NCBI GenBank assembly: GCA_016169945.1
Contig: JADLSH010000113.1
Location: 2,127,001-2,191,000, forward strand
From: Trachythela sp. YZ-2020
Taxonomy: Eukaryota > Cnidaria > Anthozoa > Malacalcyonacea > Clavulariidae
Direction: 5' to 3'
Length of the DNA stretch: 64,000 nt
In this document: positions 1 through 13,900 of the stretch, piece after piece
How positions within the stretch are numbered: the stretch's first letter is position 1
Layout of the letters: each line of letters begins with the position of its first letter
Notes under the pieces: generated by a model
What the model saw: only the letters and a program-made list of their open reading frames with translations
Told to the model about the DNA's origin: nothing
The model's database searches: none
Position numbers and translations under genes: made by a program

Positions 1-52
1 CTGAGGCAAAATAATATATAGATAACTGTACTCTGTAAGAATTGAAACATAC

Positions 53-1334
53 TTTCATGATATCCAGTTCCTCTTGAGACAGCCCCTGTGCCTTAGCTCT
101 CTTCCACAAATCTCTAACGCGATGATCTTGAAACTCGTCATCGCTGGCTCCCTGCAAAACCTTCATTTTCAACCGACGGTAATTGCCGTCTACTTCTCGT
201 TGTTGCATGTTCATCTCATCGCGTAACTTTGAGACGGTTTCCTTGTCATGTGGTGGTATGTTAGTTCCAACAATGTTACTCTGTCTGTCTTCCTGTGTGG
301 AAACTAAGCCCACTAAATCCCGGTATTGTTTCCATTTTTCGTGATGATGGGTCAACTCTTGACGTAATTCTTCTAATTCTTCTTTATTAAATTGTGCTAC
401 ACAAGTACAAACGCACAAGTTGTAACAAACCTTCAGCAGACTTGTACCAATGCTATTCAACACAACTTGTTATCAGGATGTGTTCGCACTGCTTGTTCCC
501 AGCTTGTTGACAACTTGTCAATGGCTTATTCCAACTTGCTACAAGGTTGTTGACTCAACAGACTTGTTACAAGCTGTTCCAACAACTTGTTATCATCCTG
601 CAATTCAACAACTTGTAAAAAGTTGTGAGTGACAACCTTGTAGCAACAGAATTGTTACAACTTGTTGACAAGCTTGCTACAAGTCTGTTGCGAACACATC
701 TTGTTGACAAGATGCGAGATTTTTATGTGTGCATGTATATTGACATTTTTAAATTCTATTTAAAATTTTTACATTTCCTGGTGTGCAATAAGGTAGGGGA
801 AGGAGGGGGTCAAAGAAATTAAGAAATCACAGACCAAGTTTTCCTTCCAGGACAAAATCTAATTGTTGATAATGGCTAATTATTGCTGTCCCTATTACCT
901 TCACTTTTGGCATATTCCCACAATTTCTCCAGCCTTTCATCTTTAACAAACGATGCGCTCTGTACTCGATTCGTTTCTATATGATCACCAGTTTCCTTGG
1001 GGGCATCCTCTCTATCACCCCCTCCCATCAACCCATACTTATCCATAATATTGATCAAATTTCGCCTTATAACCGCTTCCACATCGCCCAGCTTGTCCTT
1101 GCCCTCTTCTTTCTGATGCTTCCATTTTCTCTCGTCCTTGTCCTGGCGTTGTAGTTCAACGTACAGCTCGTTTAATCTCTCTTGGGGTAACATCATTTGC
1201 TTCGCTTTTTGCCAAAGTATATTAACCTTTCGCATACGAAATGGTTCATTTTCGTTGATGTTTGAAGTCTTTGAGACGGGAAAGAACGTAGAAATAAGCA
1301 AGCAATAAAAAATTGGCGAAAGTAAGCTCTTCAT
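53..1334 (-). CDS. LRPAP1: LRPAP1 (receptor-associated protein, RAP), 5' half; gene continues beyond the left edge
   Basis: This is an ER chaperone that binds newly made LDL-receptor-family proteins and stops premature ligand binding. Two coding exons are visible: 1334-899 and 396-53, joined in phase 1, with an outgoing phase-0 donor at 52-51. The start is the in-frame ATG at 1334 and is followed by a hydrophobic signal peptide (MKSLLSPIFYCLLIS). RAP domain 1 follows, with the family hallmarks LWQKAKQMMLPQERLNELY and RRNLINIMDKYGL, then DERLEKLWEYAKSEG, which matches the domain 1/2 junction. Exon 2 carries domain 2 (ELEELRQELTHHHEKWKQY) and the start of domain 3 (HRVRDLWKRAKAQGLSQEEL). About 260 codons are present, against roughly 357 for the human protein. 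The heparin-binding end and the ER-retention tail must lie outside the window. Identity is near certain; the N-terminal boundary is good but not proven. Confidence 0.95.
399..731. mobile_element. MITE of the 'acaacttgtt' family, copy 1, inside LRPAP1 intron 1
   Basis: This is a ~330-bp non-coding element built from permutations of acaacttgtt/aacaagttgt, with degenerate terminal inverted repeats related to cacacgtaaaaacgc and tttttacgtgtg. Its left end touches the LRPAP1 exon 2 acceptor. Other copies lie at 1433-1712, 7191-7523, 8644-8882, 18003-18722 (interrupted) and 26854-27168. Confidence 0.8.
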
Positions 1335-1994
1335 TGCAGTAAAATTTGTAAAATTTAGGGAAAAGATTGAAATATTTTCATGCACAATTCTTTTTTGTTT
1401 TTGTTTATTTCTATAGCCTCGTTTTCATGCGTTCACACGTGTAGTGAAAATAGGTACGCACTTGCGTACACGCATAAAAACCTTGTCAATATAAAGTTGT
1501 AACAATTTTGTCATTCTATCAATTTGCTACAAGGTTTGTCACTCACAAGTTGTTAAGAAGTTGCTGAATTGCAGGAAGTCTGTTGAATCAACAACCTTGT
1601 AGCAAGTTGTCAACAAGCCGTTGACAACTTGTCAACAAGCTGGGAACAAGCAGTGCGAACACATCCTGATAACAAGTTGTCGAAACAGCATTGGTACAAG
1701 TCTACTACACGTCCTTCGTAGATAAATGGTCACATATACGTGTTAGTAAACTGGAAGTGACATTCGAATATTTACAGCAAAGTGAAACAGAACATTGCTA
1801 ATGCTGCCATAATTTAATTGTAAAATATTTGTGGCTTCTTCACACAACCTAACTTCACCAACCACCACCCTCATACATTTGTGAAAATTGCATCTTAATA
1901 TATAAACAGCGAGACCTAGCATTGTAGTTCTCAATAGCCGCACAGACGACTTCGTTAATCTAGTTCGTGTCCAGTCTCTTTGAAACCAATGACA
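1335..1994. other. Intergenic gap between LRPAP1 and USP36, mostly a partial MITE
   Basis: This 660-bp stretch separates the LRPAP1 start codon from the USP36 stop codon on the same strand. It must hold the LRPAP1 promoter and the USP36 3' UTR. About 1433-1712 is a diverged copy of the 'acaacttgtt' MITE, so the LRPAP1 upstream region is largely transposon-derived. I could not pick out a TATA box or a clear poly(A) signal. Confidence 0.6.
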
Positions 1995-4900
1995 TCATCT
2001 TCTATCGCGCCGTGAGTGACGATCGTAACTTCTCTTGTGCCATCCATTCGATGACGTTGAATGCCAACCGTCGTTCTAGAAGTCAAGAAAAAATTGAACA
2101 ATTCATCACAGAGTAGATACATACAGAGGTCTCACTTCAGACAAAATGCGGTTCTAAGTTCATGTTACGCACACAATAGGGCTAGGGTTAGGGATTGGGT
2201 CGGGATTGGGGTCAAGATCAAACAGAAATATTCGTGACTCGTAACATGGCCTTATAACCAAAAATGCGTAACCGGCCGCTATTATGTCTGATGATGACTT
2301 TAAAATAGAGTCGAACATTTACAGTATCTCAAACTCGTCTTGTTTTATTTTCTTAAATTGTCGGCCGTCCGCCATGTTCCTAGCCAGTGCGATAACGAGA
2401 GGCCTTCACCCCCTCGAACAACATGGCGGCCGATATTTTCGGAAAATAACCGGCATAAGAAACCTTTGTTACTTTCTTTATAACGGTTTATCTTGACTGA
2501 AGTTGTGACTAACAACATTAAAATGTTTTCTAAAAATGCCCAATCTACTAATTTCTCCTGACGAAGGGCTTTAGCTCGAAACGTCGAGATTTTGTTTATA
2601 TCTTTTAGGCACACGCGAAGCAACCCTCAATTTGTTCAGTATAAATAATGTTAGTTTAGTTTAGGTTTCCTTCTGCAGTGAGACCGAACACAAATACAAA
2701 TGCCAAAATAGTAATTTACTCACTCGCATTCTTTTCCTGTCGTATTCTCTTTGAAATGAATGCTCTCCATGATACGAATGATTGTGACACTTGTCCATAT
2801 GTTTTGTCCGTTTCACCTGCAAAACAACATTCAACAGAGAGAGTTAGTCACGTAAGTGTTTTCATTGTCTGTATTAAAACAAGTTTACGCTTTGGGGGTG
2901 TTTGTTTGGTGGTAAAGTGGTTAGTGACCCGTTTTTGGACCAGGGTTCGATTCCGAGTTGCAAAAGTTTTCAACCTTCATCCGGGTAGGATTTTGGGTTT
3001 TCCAATCCCAAACTTCCTCGATATAGCTGGAAATTTTCCGACATGCAGGCTTTTGCCTGGGTAGGTTTGCCAGTTGGCCATGCATTGCAGTATTGCTAGA
3101 GTCTGACTGAGTGCTGACTCTCGCTACCCTGTTATGGCAATTACACCTTTATCCCTTGCCAACCTTTTCAAGGTTTTATTCAGTGTTTCACTTTCAACCT
3201 TCCTCAATGCCAGTAAACCTTTCTCACGGGTGGTGTCCGCATACCCGCATCTTTTTTGCAACTCTGGTTCGATTGTTTTGGTCCATACTGGACCTTTAGG
3301 GGAACAGTTTAGAACTATAAAAATTATCCATATATTATCACTAACCTTTCCACTATCGTACTCTTCATCCCAGAAATCCCGTCTTCTTCTCTTGTTTTCA
3401 TCTGTTTCCCTAACTGACGGAGCTTCATCTCGTTCACCGTCCCATCTTTCAACTAAAATATTGATGTAAAGACGATGCATTGATACAGTGTAGATATCAT
3501 CGCTGTTCTCAGCAAAGCCCAGGTCAAACGAGGGATGAGAGTTGATGAGAGTTGGCAAGCGAAAGTTTGCATGAGAGTTTCATCCACTCTCATGCCCCAG
3601 TCAAACAAGAACAAGAGTTGCATGAGAGTTGGAAAGCGAGAGTTTGCACGAGAGTTTCATCAACTCTCATGCCCCTGTCAAACGAGAACAAGAGTTGCAC
3701 GAGGGTTGACTGGATATTACCACGCGTGCCGGTCAAACGAGCAAAAACTCTCATCAAAATTTGAAGCAGCTTAAAGTTGATGAGAGTTGGTGGTCAAACG
3801 CGAGCGAGAGTTGCAACTCTCATTGACTCTCATCAACTTTGACCGGGGCTTTAAGATTGATTCACATACAGTACAGTAACCAGGCTTACAAAAAAATATT
3901 TTCTTTCTGGGACCAATATGATCAAACAAAAAAATGTCTGTCAATATTCGGGCAGTTCGCTAACTAGCAAAGAACGAAAACCTTAGCCAAACGTGTCCAC
4001 CCTTTCCCTCCAACCCCTATTGATATCACAACTGCACTGCAAATCAGCAAATATCTAGATCTGTGTAGCTAAAATATATCTTATGGTCATCTGCTTCTAG
4101 AGTCTACACTCTAATATCAAATACTAGATTGTTGACTGTTGTACAGGTTGGCATTCTAGGAATTTTCTGGGACCAAATGGTCCCATGGTCCGATACTTTT
4201 TCCACCCTGCAGTATACAAAAGACAGCATAAATCCAGACTACTTTACATCGGCGAACTTAAAACCACACAAATGTATATACTACGATTTTGCCACAAGCT
4301 TGCAACACCAACAAACATTTTCCCAAAATCATGATTAGTTATTGATAATACTAAAACAATACCTAGGCGACCGTAGTTTGACGATTTTCGCGAGTTGACG
4401 AGCAACATGTCGACAACACCTTTCCTATCTTTGTTTTCACGTGAAATCTCTGTGTAAACGATATATAGAAAAAAAGACTATCAACAGATATGGATCCAGT
4501 TTGATCTGGTAGGAGGGGTGGGGGGGGGGCGAGGGTGGTGAACGGGCTCTGCTCATGAAACAGAGCAGACGACCGACAGCATCATCACCGAGGACCCCCG
4601 ACTGAGCTTGGGTCCGAGCTTGTCAGAAATTGTTTGAAAAATACGACATGACATAATTGATCCTACCTTCTGAACTCCGTGATTTCAACCTCCTCCCCGG
4701 GTCCTTTTCACCCCTACTATCCACGGGCCTATCACCACGAATCCTCGATTCACCCCTGCTACCCTCATCCTGCTCCTCCTCAGACGAGTCATCAGAATAT
4801 TGAACCAGCGGTTTCCGTTCACTTTTGTCCTTCTTTCGACTATCAGAAACTCCACCCGACAACTCTTTACCTTTTTCAACCAGAGATTTAGCACTAATAT

Positions 4901-7900
4901 CTACTTTTTTGGTCGATTTTGTACGAAATTCATCCTTTGACGTAGCATATCCATTAGTTTTATCCCTCTTTTTTGACCTCTTTTGAAAACTAGCATTATC
5001 GTTTTCTGTAGTTTCAGAGCTTAAACCTGTTCGTTCATTGCTTATCGTCTTGTTATCATTCCCTGTTAAAATACTATCTTTGTTTCCAAAGTTATTAGCG
5101 GATTCGTGCCGTGTTTTTTCGCTCTTAATTTTATCAGAGTCCGAATGTTTCTTGTCCGTTTTGTCATCTTTCGTCCTGTTTACTTTCTTTTCAAAACTAA
5201 CATCGGAATTTTGCTCGCTCTTTGAAGACAACGAGGCGTCCCGGCTCGAGTTTATATCCTGAGTAATCTCTTCTGTTTCACATACGCTTCGTTCGCTGCT
5301 TTTTCGCTCGCTTTTCGAACTAGAATCCTCCTCCAAAACTCTTTCCCGTTTATGTTTCTTTTTCTTTTTATCTTTCTTGTGTTTTTTCTTTCTTTCGCGT
5401 TGTTCATCTTCGCTACTCGAGCGTTCATTGTCTTCTCCACTTTTTCGCTTTTTCGCTTTCTTCAATTTTTTCAAACGCTTAATTTTTTCTCGGCTTCTTT
5501 CGTTTTCCGACTCTTCACGACACTCGGCCGATAGCAGCTTCGTTTCGTCGTCGGATTTCCCGACTCTCGACTTTTCTCTCTCATGCTCTTTCGAGTGCTT
5601 GCATTTTTTTGGTTTGTCATGAGATTCGGTTTGGTCTGTTTCCTCTGTAGTTTGTTCGCTAAATTTGAAAACATTTACCTTGATTTTTATTATTTTCATT
5701 CTCTAATCTCTCTACTATACCTTCCCTACTTAGTTTTAATACAACTAAATATCTACCCATCTAGCTATCTAAAAACTAAACTAAACTTTATCTATACTGC
5801 ATAGCTCTATCAGTTCTAAACTGTGCTGCCTAGAGAGCCATCTCTTATTAATCCAGTGTCACTACAAGAGAAAACCTAAGCTAAACCAACTTTATTTATA
5901 CTGAATTACTCTATCAGTTCTAAACTGTTATCCATAAAGGTCCAGTAAGGGCCATCTACTTTCTCATCGATCCAGAAATACTACAGGAGGAAACCTAAAC
6001 TAGAAAACTTTATATACACACTGTATAACGCTGACACTTCTAAACTGTTCTTCCTACCATCTACCTAGGTAAGATCACAAACATACCTCTTATTGAAGTC
6101 CTCAGTCACACCATCCTCCTTAGGCGATTCAGCTGTAGACACCTTCCAACCAGCATGCTGTCGTTCAGGAAGCTTAGGTCCCACCATATCCTGGGTGGCA
6201 CTACGATCACTAACGGACCACTCCCCAGTTTTACTCGCTACACTCCCGGCGTTACTGAGCTCCGAGCTCATAGAAGGGGTCCTCTCCCTACCTCCTGGGA
6301 ATAAAGCCCCGGGTAGCAATGCCGTAGGTATTGTATCGTTCTTTGTGACGGTCCATTTTGTAGTAGCATGAACATCCTGAGTATTTGTCGTTTCTTTTGC
6401 GATGTCTAGATAATACAACAAAGACATTGGAACTTGGAAGTAGCCATTTGAAAAAGAGCTCTCTTACAGCTATTTACCTATTATATCATAAGTTCCTTTT
6501 AGCTTAGTTTGCATTAAGTCGTATTGACGCGACAATGTCAGGGTGGTCGATTTCGGCGTATTTGGTCATGACAACCGATTCTGTTTGGCATAATTCTTAC
6601 TAGTCGGGTGTTGGTAGTGCAAGTGGGGGTGCGCTAATCATCCTTACTTGCAGCTGAGAGCTGAGCTAAATTACGAAGGACACAGCTTGACCTGAACGAG
6701 TCGAAGGCCCCTCTGAAGGACCCTCTGGCTGTCACCGTATGACTCATGTCTGATCAGGGAGCACAGCTACGATGGAAGGGTTAGCTTGGGGGCTTATCCA
6801 AACCCACTCTATATTAACATTCCCTGTGGGAGGAAACCGGAGTACCCGGAGAAAACCCACGACTTTTGGTAGAGCGTTGACTGACTCTTTACACACAAGT
6901 GTCTTCAGTCCGCAGCGAGAATCGAACCCACGATCTCAGACGTGAAAGGCGCTTGCTCTGACGACTGCGCCAACGAAGCCCCATTAAAGCACAGTGGTTG
7001 GTTGTTTAAGTGGACAAGGGTTTGATTCCTGCAATATGCAGTTGTCTGATTGCAACTTCATCTCAGTCACTTGTGAGAAGAGTGCTTCCAGTACTGTACT
7101 TTACTAAACAGTTTACATCAAGCTACAAGTTACACCAAACTAACCATCTCTATATTGGATAGCTCTATCAGTTCTGAACTGCCCATTCTACACACGTAAA
7201 AACGCACAAGTTGTAACAAACCTACAGCAGACTTGTACCAATGCTGTTCCAACAACTTGTTATCAAGATGTGTTCGCACTGCTTGTTGACAAGTTGTCAT
7301 CGGCTTGTTGAAAACTTGCTACAAGGTTGCCGACTCAACAGACTTGTTACAAGTTGTTCAACAACTTGTTATCATCCTGCAATTCAACAACTTGTTAACA
7401 AGTTGTGAGTGACAATCTTGTAGCAACTTGATAAAATGACAACATTGTTACAACTTGTTGACAAGCTTGCTACAAGTCTGTTGCGAACACATCTTGTTGA
7501 CAAGATGAGAGATTTTTACGTGTAATGGCCAACTCTTATTGCCGCACTGTTACTACAAGAAGAAATCGTAGTACTGAATTAAACCTTCGGCGTTTACTAT
7601 AGTCAAACCGAAAACACTCTTCTCGCTTACAACTGCGCCAAAATTTTCATCAAACAACTGTATATTGCAGGAATCAAACCTTGGTCACAGAGATGAAAGC
7701 CACACGTAATGACCACCGTGCTACCATTAACAATCCCTAAATTTCCTTATAGCTAACATCAAAACAATGGACGTTCTATCAATCTGATTTGTCGGATCAG
7801 ATTCTCCTCCTGACAGATGTAATTTACTTGATTTGCTGACAAGAGTAAGGCCATTGGCTCATACTTGAGGAAAAGTGTAGTTGTTGCTGTATTGTGTGAA

Positions 7901-10900
7901 ATCACATACGTCAGGAGGAGAATCGCACCCGACAAATCGGACCGTGTGAACAGACCTTAAAGTGGTACATACCTTTATTAGTTAATTCATTTTCATGGCT
8001 TGTCTCGTTCGCTGGACTTAACCCTTGCTTTTTGCTATCTTCTACCGAACTACTAACTTCATTAACTTGAAGTCTTTCACCGATGGTCTCACTTTGCTCA
8101 AAACCCGTTCGACCTTCTTGTTTGCACTGTTGTGGCGATTTTGTTTCTGATTTTAAACTCTCTGCTTTCGATTCCGACTCTTTGTGTTCTCCAGCGTTGG
8201 GTTTCTTAAGTTGTGTTCCGTGGTTTAAAGCGAATGTGATTTTCTCCCTCTGTTGTGGTATGCTTGTAGGACGGGGGGTGAACTGTCTGTTAGTTGGAAC
8301 GGTTGGTTTCCACGAAGGTTCGGGCTTTTTAGGAAATTGTTGAGCTGGCGTTTTGTCAGCTAAAAAATATATATAAAAGGGCATTAAAAGTCGACATCCT
8401 TTGCATGACACTTAGCATAACAATAGCGCAAAGCTGTGGGTATGCGAGTACCATCCGTGATGAAAAGTTTGCCGACATTGAGGAAGGTTGAAAGTGAAAC
8501 ACTGAATAAAACATCATTGCAAAGCAGTAAGTACTAGACTAGTCAGGCTAGTATTAGTAGCAACAGTCAGCACTCAGTCAGACTAGCAGTACTGCAATGG
8601 TCAACTGGCAAACCTACCCAGGCAAAAGCCTGCATTTCAGAAAATTGTCACTCACAACTTGTAAACAAGTTGTTGAATTGCAGGATGATAACAAGTAGCT
8701 GGAACGACTTGTACCAAGTCTGTTGAGTCAACAACCCTTGTAGCAAGTTATCAACAGCCGTTGACAACTTGTCAACAAGCTGGGAACAAGCAGTGCGAAC
8801 ACATCCTGATAACAAGTTGTTCAAACAGCATTGGTACAAGTCTGCTGCAGGTTTGTTACAACTTGTGCGTTTTTACGTGTGCAGTAAACCGTAAAACAGC
8901 GTAAAATTAAATTTAATTATTACATACGTTTTTTCGTCGGTTCGCTGATAACTTTGGGCAAGTGTTGCTTTTGGTTAAATCCTTCCGTCTTGGTGCCATT
9001 GGTCAAGTTAGTTCTAACTGGCTGTGGATGCGTGGCGCCAGTTTTCTAAAACAATGAAATTATAAGTGAACATCACTTGGAGAACGCAATCTAGCCGAAT
9101 AAAGCTCAAAACAATCCACGTACCTCTTTATAAGTGTTGTGATCTTTAACGTAAAAAAGAAGATAAGCTTGTTGGCTTAAAACTGTTTTTAAACTAACTT
9201 GACGAACCTACAAAGATATTCAAAGCGCGTTAGATGTAGGTGTTACATGTTGTTCAATGTGGGTCACCTTAACTCATGTGAGTAAACATGGTTAGACCAT
9301 GAGAGAATGAGAGTTGGCAAGCCGCAAGCGAGAGTTTGCATGAGAGTTTCATCAACTCTCATGCCCCAGTCAAATGAGAGTCGAATGGATATTACCACGC
9401 GTACCGGTCAAACGAGGGAAAACTCTCATCAAAATTTGAACCAGCTCAAAAATGAGAGTTGATGAGAGTGCATGAGAGTTGATGAGAGTTGGTGGTCAAA
9501 CGCGAGCGTTGCAACTCTCATAGACTCCCATTCTCACAGGGGCTTTAGTACACGTTCTTGAATGTGAGCTACCTTAAGTGATCTGACGTTGTACAGAAGT
9601 AGAACTCGTGTGAAGTTAAGTCTCTCTGTGTTAAGCATGGTTAGATCATGCAGGGGTAGTACATGTTCTTGAATGTCAGCTGCCCTTAAGTAATCTGATG
9701 CTGTACAGAACTCATGTGAGTAGAATTAAGTCTCTCTGTGTTAAACATGGTTAGATCATGCAGAGAGAGAGTACATATTCTTGAATGTGAGCTACTTTAA
9801 AGTGATATGATCTGGTACAGAACTCATGTGAGTAGAGATAAATCTCTCTAAGTTAAGCGTGGTTAGACCATACAGAAGTAGTACTGACTGTAAATGTTCT
9901 TGACTGTCGATTTGAAAATTTCTGTCGTTTGGGGAGACAAAAGAGAGTGTGTTACAATAATATATTTAATTGTAAAACAGCAATTTTAAGCTTTTTTGCA
10001 TGGTTCTTGGTTTTTGCCATCTATCCAACAGAGCAAACTTACTGATGAGTCGTTCATGTGATACCAATGGTTGTTGGCTGCTTTGATAAAACAATAATAA
10101 TGACCAGAGTTGCACGAATAACCAGAATGAACAAGAACGGCATATAACTTGTATGGAACTGTTGGACCTTGGGTTTTACTCATGAAAGGTCGGAGATTGA
10201 ATTGTTCAGGATAACTTATTTCTTTGTTGATTTTTGATGCAAACAATGAATGACTGTCAAATCTATAAACAACACACAGATACTGAATTAGGCACGCGTG
10301 GGAACAACAACAACAGTTATATGGAGATTTTACTTCGTCAACATAGTCAAGGATATTCACGTCACATTTTTCTTTAAAAGTTTGCATGGCCACTGTGACG
10401 TGAATATCCTTGACTATGTTGACGAAGTAAAATCTCCATATAACTTGAGAAACGCAGAACTTTCTTATAAGCCCCGTTTTGCTAGAACGAATGTTCTGAA
10501 GTTCTCATATTTTCACAGGACTACTGAATCTTGGAACACTTTGCTTCTGTTTATACGTGAGGCAAGTTCAATCGACTCCTTCATAAAGAGTGTATCTTCC
10601 TACTTATTTGAATTAGAACAGACAAGTACTTAGGTTTTTAGTATGTTATTATTGTAATTTTCCTACTAATATCAATACTTTTTATAAATTGTAATTTCTA
10701 ACACTGGGAAGCTATTCTATTAGGGGAATGTTCCCTGTTCTAGCTTCCTTCAGCATGTAAAACTTTTATTAGCGTAGAAGTACAATGTCATCTGCAATAA
10801 CCATTAGAGGCTAGCCTAGACAGATGACATTTAAAATTTCTTGCTGCAAAGTTTGATGGTCAGTGAAATGCAAAAATAAAACACACAATATTTGCCACAT

Positions 10901-13900
10901 TGGCAAAAACAGGTTCATATTATTTGTCATGTATTTTCATTAAATTAAGGTAGGAGATGCTGTTAGCGCACTGCCCCTTACCTCTGAGTTAAGCCGGCTA
11001 TACAGCAGGTCGAGGGCAGGGATTTACTTAGGTTGGGTAGCTTCCCTGCGCTTGATAAACTCATGTAAGTTGAGATTGGTTGGTTCTCTCCTGTGCTTCG
11101 AGGGTTTTTCTCAACATACTCCGGTTTTCCTCCCTCGCTAAAAACTAACCCTTGGGCATTAATTTTAACTAATTAACCCTCAGAACATTTGTCAATTGGG
11201 TTGCAAAACCTGTTAAGGCTTTCTGTCCACCTCAGTGTGGTAAACACAATAAACACCAGCTCATTCATTTACTATATGTTATGTGGCTTTGCTAATGAAG
11301 GCAGAAAAATTAGAGTTGAGGGTATCAGATACAAATTACCTCTTCAAACACATTGTCATAACATTGGGAGGTTGATGCACTCTCAAATTTTTCTTCGCTG
11401 GTACCTTTCTTTTGCACCTAGAATATCCAAAACAAGATTTATATGTAAAACTAGAGGACACTCAGAGATTGCATATAAAACCTCAGCCAGCATATTAAGC
11501 AGGGTTCTGCCCAGGACCATGTGAGTACCGAGTATCCCTGATGGCATGACCCCCTCCCACCCTGCCGACAACTTTTAAAACTTGATCGACTGGTCTCAGA
11601 GTAGCTTGAAGCGTGACATCGATTAACAAAGTGCAAAGTGATTAGAGCCGTTCGTCAGACGTCTTTCTGGCTTTGGGGGATAGCATATTTCTCCGTATCA
11701 CCAGTAACTAATATTGTGCGCATTGTAGTACTGAATTTCATCTAATACTAATGTTTAAATAACAAAATTCGGCAAAGATAAAAAACACAAAATTTCTTGT
11801 ATAAAATATCTATTACACAGTACAACATTGGGGCTTGACCTATGTTCATTAGCTCTACAAAATGTTTGATTTTTTTGCATTATCGTGCTCACAGACAAAC
11901 ACATACACACAATCACACAAAAAACTAAGATATGTTGTTTTTAACCAAGCTATCTGCCCATGTCTCTTCTGAATACATTGCATTATTTTACTTTGTCTAA
12001 CACCAGATGATTTTATTTGCCAATGGCAGGCTCTTGATTAATACCAAAACAATCATGCTCTCACCTTGGGCATAAGTACATGTTGTCTCCATTAAGTAAC
12101 TCAACTGAAACGAGTTTGTAAAGGGCATTCAACACCGTATGAGCATGCTAAAATGATACAAAATTTATAGGACATTATACTGCAATAACATACTAAGCCA
12201 TTGGTGGTCATTTGATGAAATTGTTCATTCATAGCTACCTTGATATCTAACAAAACTTCCATGAGTGGATCATATGTGTTTGATGTGTGATGGCACTTTT
12301 CACAAGTTACTACAAAAGAAAAATACATTATCAGTACCTGAGAGTTGTTATTCAAATCTTGCAATCATGCGAGGATATTATGTCATGCCAAATAATCTGC
12401 CATTTTGGGTGGCAAAATCATTAGAGCACTCCCAACACCGGCGACAGCAGTGATAATGCCCGATTAAATTTGGCAGACAGTGGTCTTTCTAAGTTCTCAT
12501 ACAAGAGCAACAACCGCAGCCTTGAGTTGACGGCTAATTGACAGCGTTTGACACAAAGTTTGTTCTTATTAGTTTTAAATATTTGCCAACCAAAATTGCA
12601 AAATCCAAACCAAACATCACATTATGTGTTGTGATGTCACATCACTTGCAAGGGCTGAATATTGGACAGCTTTGCAACATTTATAACATATTTATAATAG
12701 AAACCTTGGCTTCTGTAATATCCACCAAATACTTGATGTACCATTGTCGTTGCTTTGGTATATTCATCCAACCTGACAGACAAAAGTACAGCGGAACCAT
12801 AAGAACCTCGTATTAAACAATTTGCTGTATGAAGGTTTCATATAATATAAAGTTGGGCGGTATACCGGTATTCTTAGTTATTCACGGTATTTAGTTGATG
12901 CCGGTATGGCGGTATTGGTTTTGACGATATATCAGTATACCGTTATCGGCTGTATACTGTAAGATATACCGGTATCATAACTATCATTAGTTTATCTTTT
13001 TATTTAAACAGCAAGAAAAGTACACAAACGAAAAACAAACACAATGTATGCACGTGCGGCCGCGGAATAGCGTATAATTAGATTTTAACATTTTAGAACA
13101 TCGTTAATTAGCCAAAATTTGGAAGCCATTTAAGTGATATTTTAAGCCATTTAAGTGTTATTGGGCGTAAACTGCATTGACTGTAGATCACACATTTCCT
13201 TAAAATATGTTAACGGTATACCAGTATACCGCTATATTTTAAAAATACCGTAACCGGTATTGAAATTTCAATACCGCCCAACTTTAATATAGTAACACAC
13301 AGCCATAATAAATGACAAGACAATAATCAAAATACATATAACAATAAAAAACATACTTCTCTGAGACTCCTGCCAAGCAGCTCTTCATCATTCCATCAAT
13401 AACATAACGAAGAAACTCGTGCGAGTCCTCTTGTTGACCAAATCTAAGATGCTTTGCAATATCTAAACAAAAAATTAAACAATCTAAAGTCCATATATAC
13501 TTGCATCCTCTTTCAAGGTTGGATTTGAGTTTGACTTACATTTCAATTTTTGTAAAATAGCTAATGGTTTGATGGCTTCATTTTGATTGTGTGAAAACGT
13601 CCTTACAACGTGTCGCTGCATCTCACATAACATACAGAAGCCAACAGTTGCACCTGGAGAAGAATTAATTATTAACAATTATTGGATGAGGTTTTTGTGA
13701 TATCCGAAATTATCAAGGTCAAGGTAAGTGTTATCAGGCGAAGCGGAAGGCTGAGACTGATAACACTTACCGAGACCTTGATAATTCCGGATATCACAAA
13801 AACCGCATTATATATTGCATTGTCATTAAACTCCTTCGGTAAACAACGATTTAAATTCTATCGCACAAAACAACGTTTGGTTCTAAAATATTGGGGTAAA

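Noticed and set aside
2930..2975. Functional tRNA gene at the SINE head
   Set aside because: Only the promoter boxes are conserved; the acceptor stem does not close.
5038..5804. Plus-strand ORFs rich in Phe, Leu and Ser opposite USP36 exon 13
   Set aside because: They are the antisense of a Lys/Glu/Ser-rich coding exon, which yields Phe/Leu/Ser by complement.
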